Source of the DNA: Acanthochromis polyacanthus
Lineage: Eukaryota; Chordata; Actinopteri; Pomacentridae
Direction: 5' to 3'
DNA length: 64,000 nucleotides
Assembly: GCF_021347895.1 (NCBI RefSeq)
Contig: NC_067115.1
Location: 6,534,064-6,598,063 of the forward strand
Below are positions 57,630 through 64,000 of this stretch, one piece after another. Position 1 is the first letter of the stretch; each line of letters begins with the position of its first letter. A program made the translations under genes and the position numbers. The notes beneath the pieces were generated by a model. That model ran no database searches. It was given only the letters and a program-made list of their open reading frames with translations, and was not told the origin of the DNA.

Positions 57630-58360
57630 ATTCTCTTGTTTCTTGCTCTTTTAAATTATGTAATTTTGGCGATTTTTGTTTTCTCTTGGTTAACATTATT
57701 TTTGAACAGACTGTTTAAACTGAGTTGAAAATGTCTAATAATACCTCTCCTTGGAACGTGATTGTCACATGTCTTCATATTATGTTGCCTACAGAAATCT
57801 TGTAGTTTTCTGCAACTCATTTTGCTGTACTGAATGCAAAGATTGTGTCACTTTTGAAAGCTTTTCTCCTCAGCGCTGGCTCAGAGATAACGGTGTAAAG
57901 TCGTTGCAACAGCCTGACAGCTGCATTAAAATCTTTAAAGTCAACTGACCTCCTCACAGCGTTTTTTACTTCTAACGCTGCTCTGAGAGCCCTTCATCTC
58001 ACCAGGTGCCGTATGATTCTTTTCTGCTCCAAACCCAGCCACAGTGAAGTTCAGGTGAGCAGCTGAGGACAAACTCTAATGTAATATTAAAGTCTAACCT
58101 ATTCAAAGATATTTTATGTGTCACCAGGTGAAAACTACGAGTGGAGACGCACTTAACGACTTCTATGAAAGGTTCAATTTTTCATGAAAGCTGCCGACTG
58201 ACTCCTAAAAGGTGTCACGGTCGCAGCAGATGTTTTTCTTTCTTGACTCATGATTTGTGTTCTATTATTTCTGTAGACAGAACGATAATCTGGAGACAGG
58301 TAACAGTCCAGTTCCAACGCGCTGTATTGTTAAAATATAAATAAAAATATTTTTTAATTA
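57630..58360. other. Intergenic, nothing recognised
   Basis: Short open frames only (57751..57948 and 58141..58344 on +), without family features. Confidence 0.5.
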
Positions 58361-58364
58361 AACT

Positions 58365-58608
58365 TTAACCCTCTGAACCCCAGAGTTCGAATTTGAAAAT
58401 GCTGTTACCTTCGAAAAACTAAATTGTCAAAATTGCACCATTTAAAAAGAAAGAAACTAGAAAAACAGAAACAATCATTGTATATTGAATCTTCTGATGG
58501 TCCTTGACTCGTGTGAGATAACCAGACCTCAGCTTAAAGTCGTGACATTTCACTTAAAATCACATTGAATGTAATATGGAATATTGTTTTATCAGAAACA
58601 ATTATATA
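58365..58608 (+). mobile_element. TTAA-tipped element fragment, cut by a Tc1 insertion
   Basis: Starts TTAACCCTCTGAACCCCAGA and carries CCAGACCTCAGCTTAAAGTC, shared with 37180. It is interrupted by the Tc1-like element beginning at 58609. Confidence 0.55.
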
Positions 58609-59791
58609 TACATCGATCAAGAGTAACATTCAGTTCACAGGTGAAGTGAATAACACTGATTAGGTCTTCATCATGACGCCTGTTAATGGGTTAGATATAT
58701 TAGATGGTAAGTGAACATTTTGTCAAAGTTGATGTGTTAGAAGCAGGAAAAATGGACAAGCAAAAGGATTTGAGTGAGTTTGATGAGGGCCAAATTGTGA
58801 TGACTGGATCAGAACATCTCCAAACTGCAGCTCTTGTGGGGTGTTCCTGGTCTGCAGTGGTCGGTGTCCATCAAAAATGGTCCAAGGAAGGAACAATGAT
58901 GAACCGGAGACAGGGTCATGGGTGGTCAAGGCTCACGGATGCACGTGGGGAGTGAAGGCTGATCCAACAGAGGAGCTACTGTTTCTCAAATTGTTGAAGA
59001 AGTTGCTGGTTCTGGTAGAAAGGTGTCAGAATTCACAGTGCATCGCGGTTTGTTGTGGCTACGTAGACCGGTCAGGGTGCCCGTGCTGACCCCTGTGCGC
59101 TTCCGAAAGTGACAACAATGGACATGTGAGAATGAAAACTGGACCACGGAGCAATGGAAGAAGGTGTCCTGGTCTGATGAATCATGTTTTCTGTTGCATC
59201 ATGTGGAAGGCTGGGTGTGTGTGCATCACTTGTCTGGGGAACACTTGGCACCAGGATGCACTTTGAGAAAAGGGCAAGCCAGCGAAGGCAGTGTGGTGAT
59301 TTGGGCAATGTTCTGCTGGGAAACCTAGGATCCTGCCATCCATGTGAATGTTACTTTGACATGCAGCACTTCTCTAAGCATTGTTGCAGACCATTCACTC
59401 CCTTTCATGGAATCATAGAAACTATATTCCCTGATGGCTGTGGCCTCTTTCAGCAGGATACTGCACCGTGCCACAAGGCAAAAATGGTTCAGGAATGGTT
59501 TGAGGAGCACAACAACTAGTTTGAGGTGTTGACTCCAAATTGCCAAGATCTCAATCCAATCCAGCATCTGTGGGATGTGGTGGATAAACAAGTCTGATCC
59601 ATGGAGGTTGCACCTCACAACATCTAGGACAAAATGGATGTGCTGCTAACATCTTTGTGTCAGATGCAACAGCACACCTTCAGGGATCTAGTGGAGTCCA
59701 TGCCTTGATGGATCAGAGCTGTTTTGGCAGCAAAAAGGGGGGCCAACACAATGTTAGGCAGGTGGTCATAATGTTTTGCCTGACTGGCGTA
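58609..59791 (+). pseudogene. Tc1-like transposon with disabled transposase
   Basis: The left end TACATCGATCAAGAGTAACA and right end ATGTTTTGCCTGACTGGCGTA are degraded Tc1-type terminal repeats with TA at both tips (58609-58610, 59790-59791). Between them the transposase is readable in pieces: [20 protein letters not shown] and [20 protein letters not shown] (paired DNA-binding part), [15 protein letters not shown], then a deletion and frame loss, WSDESCFLLHHVEGW, EHLAPGCT, WAMFCWE, FQQDTAPCHKAKMVQEWFEE (second Asp of DDE) and LNPIQHLWDV. In that last motif the catalytic Glu of NPIEHLWD is Gln. Stops follow (DKQV*). The copy is about 1.18 kb, roughly full length apart from internal deletions, and inactive. 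Confidence 0.92.
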
Positions 59792-59794
59792 AAA

Positions 59795-60945
59795 CAGAAG
59801 TTCTGAAAGCTGTGTAAAAATTGTGTTTTGTGCATTTCTGAGGTCAATAGGCTTGTCAGATAGTAAGAAAATATAGAAATAAGTAAATTGTGACTTTTTC
59901 TGTCAATCCTAAAACCAATTTCCTTCAATATTCATCATCTTGTAAGATCTTTTTTTATTTTTGGCTTCAGGCACATTTCTAATCATGTTCACGGCACAGA
60001 CATGAAGAGGCTGTTTTCACATTTATCTGCTGCTGCTGGAAGTTTGTCACCTTAAAGCTGTAATCATTAAGATTTAACAACATCCGCATTGGTACAGATG
60101 TGGGTTGATGCTGCATGTATACAGAGAGATGTTCATTGGTTTGTGGTTTTTCAGTCTGAGAAAGGGATTTCAGAAATTGTAGCACTCTTGCTCTCACACA
60201 GTCGTGACAACTGTCAGATATTCTGCTGCTGGAGAACAACTAAACATCTCCTCACACTCCAGTTGCGTCTGCTCTCTGATCTTTGTGTCTCTTTTTGGGT
60301 GGTTGTCGAACAGGTGATGGCAGTAAAGTGGTTTGAGCTGCTACTAAATGATTATAAATACTGTGAGAAGTTTGATTCCAGACTACCTGGACTTTCACTG
60401 AATGTCATCCTCGTCAATTTCTGTTCAACCACCTCTAATTTACCTGAAATTATACCTGTGAACAATATAGATTTCCAGTAAGATGTCTGTGGAATTTCAG
60501 GTTGATATATAAAGTATTTTCAGAGATAAAAACATTTTCAAAAATGTCCCAATTGATCCGATTTCAGCAGTTTCTCCTCACATTGAAATTTGAGGCTGTT
60601 TGAACAAAAAATACCTCAGGAGCTATTAAATGTAATTTTTGCTGTTACTTCTCATCATGTCATTGATTTAGACTCTACTATATTGGACAAAAAGATAAAA
60701 TGATCTCTGATTGTGGGTGAGTTGAAATATGAAAAATATTTAAAGCCATCTTGAAAAATTCTATCTTTCAGCACATTAACAAAAAATGATAATGCAGATG
60801 CCAACTATAGATATTTTCTGCACCATATGTAGCTGTACGTTACAATAATATGAAACAAAGCATGTAAAATACTTAAATTAGAAATATCTGGTCACAGAAA
60901 TAGAAAAAAGTTGAAACTGATTAAGCAGATTTGACAAGTAGTACC
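59795..60945. other. Intergenic, nothing recognised
   Basis: One 130-codon frame (60089..60481 on +) has no family features and no supporting splice sites. Confidence 0.5.
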
Positions 60946-60949
60946 ACAA

Positions 60950-61610
60950 AAACAACTAGGAAATCACCGGAGAGCACAGTGCTCTGCCAAGACTGTTCAC
61001 TCCCCATATGGCGTTTTCAGAAATGCAGCATTTGTTTATTAGTTACTGATAATCAGAAACCACTGCAACAGAGAATGTGGCCATTTAATATAGATGTACC
61101 CACAAACAAAATGACCTTGCAGTAAGAACAGGTGTGTGTTATGCATGTGTAAGTTATGTATGGTTACCGAATCACGTGACCTAAATATGTAGTAGGTGGC
61201 GGGAATTGATGAGACGCAGAAACACCCCCACATTTAAATCAGTTGTTCTTTGTCTCATTTCCAACGTATAAGTCCCAATAAGTCTGTAATAGTTGATTTG
61301 TAGTAAAGCCGCAATCATGTGATGGTCAGCAGGCAGCTGACGTAGTGTTCACTTGTTGTTGTCGTTACAGTGACATCGTGTCGCTGTCTTGCAATGATAC
61401 AGAAATATTTTTTAAAAATATGTGGATCCAGACTATAAGCCACGTCACTGCTAATATCTAATCAATCTTTCCTTCTGACATTTCTGACCTTCCCTGAAAA
61501 TTTCACCCAAATCCGTTTGTCCATTTTTGAGTAATGTTGCGAACAGACAAGCGAACAAAAACCAACATCGATCGTCACATAACCGCCACTGCGTTCCTTG
61601 GTGGAGTAAT
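60950..61610 (+). repeat. Dispersed repeat with RTE-like tail, copy 2 of 2
   Basis: Longer version of 20880..21374: GAGAGCACAGTGCTCTGCCA near 60972, CCGAATCACGTGACCTAAAT, TTCACTTGTTGTTGTCGTTA, GTGGATCCAGACTATAAGC, TTTTTGAGTAATGTTGCGAA and GGTGGAGTAATAAG. No coding frame. Confidence 0.65.
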
Positions 61611-61926
61611 AAGTCCAAGTAGAACAAAATGGTTGGAAAAACATGGTTTCCAAAATATAACAAACATTTTTTAAATATATATGAGCACACTATCCACTTT
61701 CTTACCCCACTTTTACATAAAACCGTGAACTGTTAATTTACATGTTAAATTTGCGCTCTGCGGGGCAACTGAAGAAGCCATAGTAACCCCTCTGTAAACA
61801 ACATTCATATGGCAAAAACACTGAGATTTAGCTGAACTGTAGGTAGTGTATCCACAGAACAGAGAGAATGCAGAAAAAAATAAATTTCTATAATATGTGG
61901 AGTCACCATGTTTTTCTCTGAGTGCT
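61611..61926. other. Intergenic, nothing recognised
   Basis: Short A+T-rich spacer between two repeats. No gene. Confidence 0.5.
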
Positions 61927-62490
61927 GATAACACGTAGCCTAGCCGCGCTAGACAACCCACGGTAACGAATTTAATTCTCTGCCAGGGTGGATCTTGTTA
62001 CCCTCGGTAAGCCTCAAGGTTGGATGCTCCTAAAACTGGTTGACGAATCACCATGAAGTGTAGAGTCAGAAGGCGGGCGTAACTAAGTGACGACAGAGGC
62101 GCGACGATTCTGACAGAAACAACCGGAAACAACTAGCCTAGCCGCGATAGACAACCCACGGCAACGAATTTAATTCTCTGCCAGGGTCAGAGTCGTTGAG
62201 CTCCATTAGCACCGACTCTGAATAATCTTTCTGTTAACATGTCTGTAATAAACTTGAGCTTCACCCATTGACTGTATAAATAAGGCTTCACTGAACTCCC
62301 GCATCCTCTGATTTCCTGGCGCTCTAGGAACTACGTCAGCCTATTTGTTGCGCTGATTGGTTGTATACCTACCCAGTTGCTGCAGAGTGATTTGAAAGAC
62401 AACCTTTTAGCCCGCCTCCCTCCCTGTAGAGAGTTCCTAGACCCTTGCGTGTTCAGACCTGGGTCTAGCGCGGCTAGGCTAGATAACGTG
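61927..62490. mobile_element. 9-bp-duplication MITE, copy 2, composite
   Basis: The element (61936..62481) starts TAGCCTAGCCGCGCTAGAC and ends GTCTAGCGCGGCTAGGCTA. Flanks GATAACACG (61927-61935) and GATAACGTG (62482-62490) agree at seven of nine bases, an aged 9-bp duplication. A second left tip, TAGCCTAGCCGCGATAGAC, starts at about 62132, 196 bp inside. The copy therefore has a left-end fragment joined to a shorter, internally deleted element. Orientation is opposite to copy 1 at 30962..31637. Confidence 0.85.
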
Positions 62491-63040
62491 GACATTTTTT
62501 GTAATCTAAATAACCAAAGAAATTCACCTTTTGTTGTTTTTCTTTAATTCATGCTTTCTGTCATTCTGTGTCATACCGACAGAAGACATTTCTGAGTTTT
62601 CTCTCCTTCTTCGTGGTTCTGTTTCTATAGAGGTGCTGCAGTTTATATTGTAGTGAAAAATGATTTCAGTTTAAGTGTTTTAATGAGAAGCATCAGAAAT
62701 GTTGACTGGCAGCTCTGATGTTGACCATGTTAAGAGCAAAAAATGAAACGTGAGGCTGATTCTAAGGACACTTTAGAGATGAACAATATTAGCATACTCA
62801 TATAATTGGGATTTCCAGTGAGGGAGAATGACTGAATGTAATTTAAACTGGTTTAAATTAAGATATAAAGTAATTTAAGTGAGAGCATTTGGCTGTTTTT
62901 TGTGTGAAGAAAACATGCCTTACAAGCTGTGATCTTTGACAGTGCATAAAACCGGTTAATATTGAAATTACAAAGTGATAATTCTAATTATTTTCCTCCA
63001 AGGGCTTATTTTCAAGTGTTGAGGTCACATAGATTATAAA
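62491..63040. other. Intergenic, nothing recognised
   Basis: A+T-rich; no gene or element. Confidence 0.5.
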
Positions 63041-63067
63041 AATTAATTAATTAATTAATTAATTAAT
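63041..63067. repeat. (AATT)n microsatellite
   Basis: Almost seven AATT units without interruption. Confidence 0.95.
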
Positions 63068-63279
63068 GCAAGCCTCAGAAACGGCAGAATCTGCAGCCAG
63101 CTGAAGGTCAGAATTTCAAAAAGATGTCGCAAATAAAGAATAACAACTTTGATCTTGTGGCATAACTCCAGTGATCCTTTAAATGTGCCCACGAATGTGT
63201 TCGCAGAATTAAACTTTTGAACCAACACTTTTTCAGTTTATTGAAAAACCCCGTCCCTGCAGCCTCCCTCCAAAGGTTA

Positions 63280-63940
63280 CTTCTAACAAAGGCCGACTCC
63301 ACCTCGGCGAAGGATCGGACCAATTAACATCCAAACACGCTGGCAGCTCTGCAGAACGGCTTGTCATGTTCCTCGCGCAGGAACCTTGAATCTTACGCTG
63401 AGAACGCGCGATAAATCAGCCATTAAACACCATGCAGTGCTTTTAATAGTGTAGGCGATTCATTTGAAACACCTCCATGTTGGACAAAAATGTGAAATTA
63501 AATGTCAGTCCTTCTTCATCTCCAGTCAGGGAGCAGAGCCAGCAGCTCGGGCTCAGATAAACGTTACGGAAGATATTCCACCCTTGGATACTCTTAAACT
63601 GTTATATATCATCAATCTGCAATATTCAATACGTTCCCGGAGTTATTATGTGACAGAATGTGGTAATTTACCTTTTTGCTGTACTCACCCGGCCTCACCT
63701 TTTTCCACTTCAGTTAATGGTTTTTAGTGTTTCCTGGAATAACTTTCGATGACTGCCAGAGAGGAGGCTCTGACCTCGCTGCATTAAGCTACATGATCCC
63801 TTTAAGTTATTCTATTGATGTATGTTCTCAAATATTCACACGAGTGGTGGGACAGTATTTTTTCTCTCCAGCGAATCATCATATTAATGCAGCATTGACA
63901 ACATCAGCATTCTTGTTTGGCTTTGCATAACATAATGTGA
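63280..63940. promoter_or_regulatory. Candidate conserved non-coding block at the right edge
   Basis: Unique, balanced-composition sequence with homeodomain-like cores (CCAATTAACATCC, GATAAATCAGCCATTAAACA, CATATTAATGCAGCATTGAC). Open frames 63464..63727 and 63727..63930 on + show no family features. Inference only. Confidence 0.3.
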
Positions 63941-64000
63941 GATGATATGAGATCAAACTTGATCAAACCCAAAGCATGTATAATCAGTTAGCACCAGTGC

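Noticed and set aside
1..64000. CRISPR arrays, bacterial operons, phage or plasmid features
   Set aside because: Intron-bearing gene, vertebrate promoter signals and teleost-type repeats; no regular spacer arrays or prokaryotic gene packing.
1..64000. tRNA, rRNA or known microRNA genes
   Set aside because: No intact A/B-box tRNA, rRNA segment or familiar mature microRNA sequence was seen; only tRNA-like fragments inside diverged SINE-type repeats.

Overview
The window reads as vertebrate nuclear DNA from a ray-finned fish, probably a percomorph teleost. It is A+T-rich and intron-bearing, and it is strewn with transposon families typical of teleosts: Tc1-like elements, L2/CR1-type LINE fragments, hAT-type and TTAA-flanked MITEs. 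There are no operons, no bacterial-style gene packing and no long intact open frames. I cannot name the species from sequence alone.

Only one gene is well supported: a four-exon CXC chemokine on the + strand at 8196..9357. It encodes a predicted 119-residue secreted protein that is ELR-negative, with the sequence GRCSC at the CXC motif. It is preceded by a TATA box with a well-spaced initiator, a kappaB-like site and an ISRE-like site. Its 3' UTR holds an AU-rich element and a poly(A) signal. This is the layout of an inducible, short-lived immune transcript. A weaker candidate is a first coding exon on the - strand at 32434..32535, with a good Kozak context and a consensus splice donor but no recognised downstream exons.

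The rest is gene-poor and organised by mobile DNA. 0-7 kb: a tandem duplication, a mosaic of DNA-transposon ends and a decayed LINE. 7.9-10.1 kb: the chemokine locus and a possible enhancer. 10-17 kb: a Tc1 remnant, a dispersed repeat split by a TTAA-flanked MITE and carrying an exact CTCF-type consensus, and a hAT-type MITE with an 8-bp target duplication. 19-28 kb: a LINE relic, more copies of the same repeats, two mirrored palindromic MITEs and a striking GC-rich foldback element at 26616..27344. 30-32 kb: a degenerate minisatellite of about 60 bp period, split by a 676-bp MITE with a 9-bp target duplication. 33-57 kb: mostly unique sequence with several blocks that resemble conserved non-coding elements, plus a 5'-truncated LINE with its target duplication. 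56-62.5 kb: two Tc1 relics, a local tandem duplication and a second, composite copy of the 9-bp-duplication MITE. The right edge again looks like conserved non-coding DNA.

The most informative material is therefore the transposon archaeology, with target-site duplications and one paralogous empty site readable directly, the CTCF-like motif carried by a dispersed repeat, and the chemokine gene with its regulatory sites.
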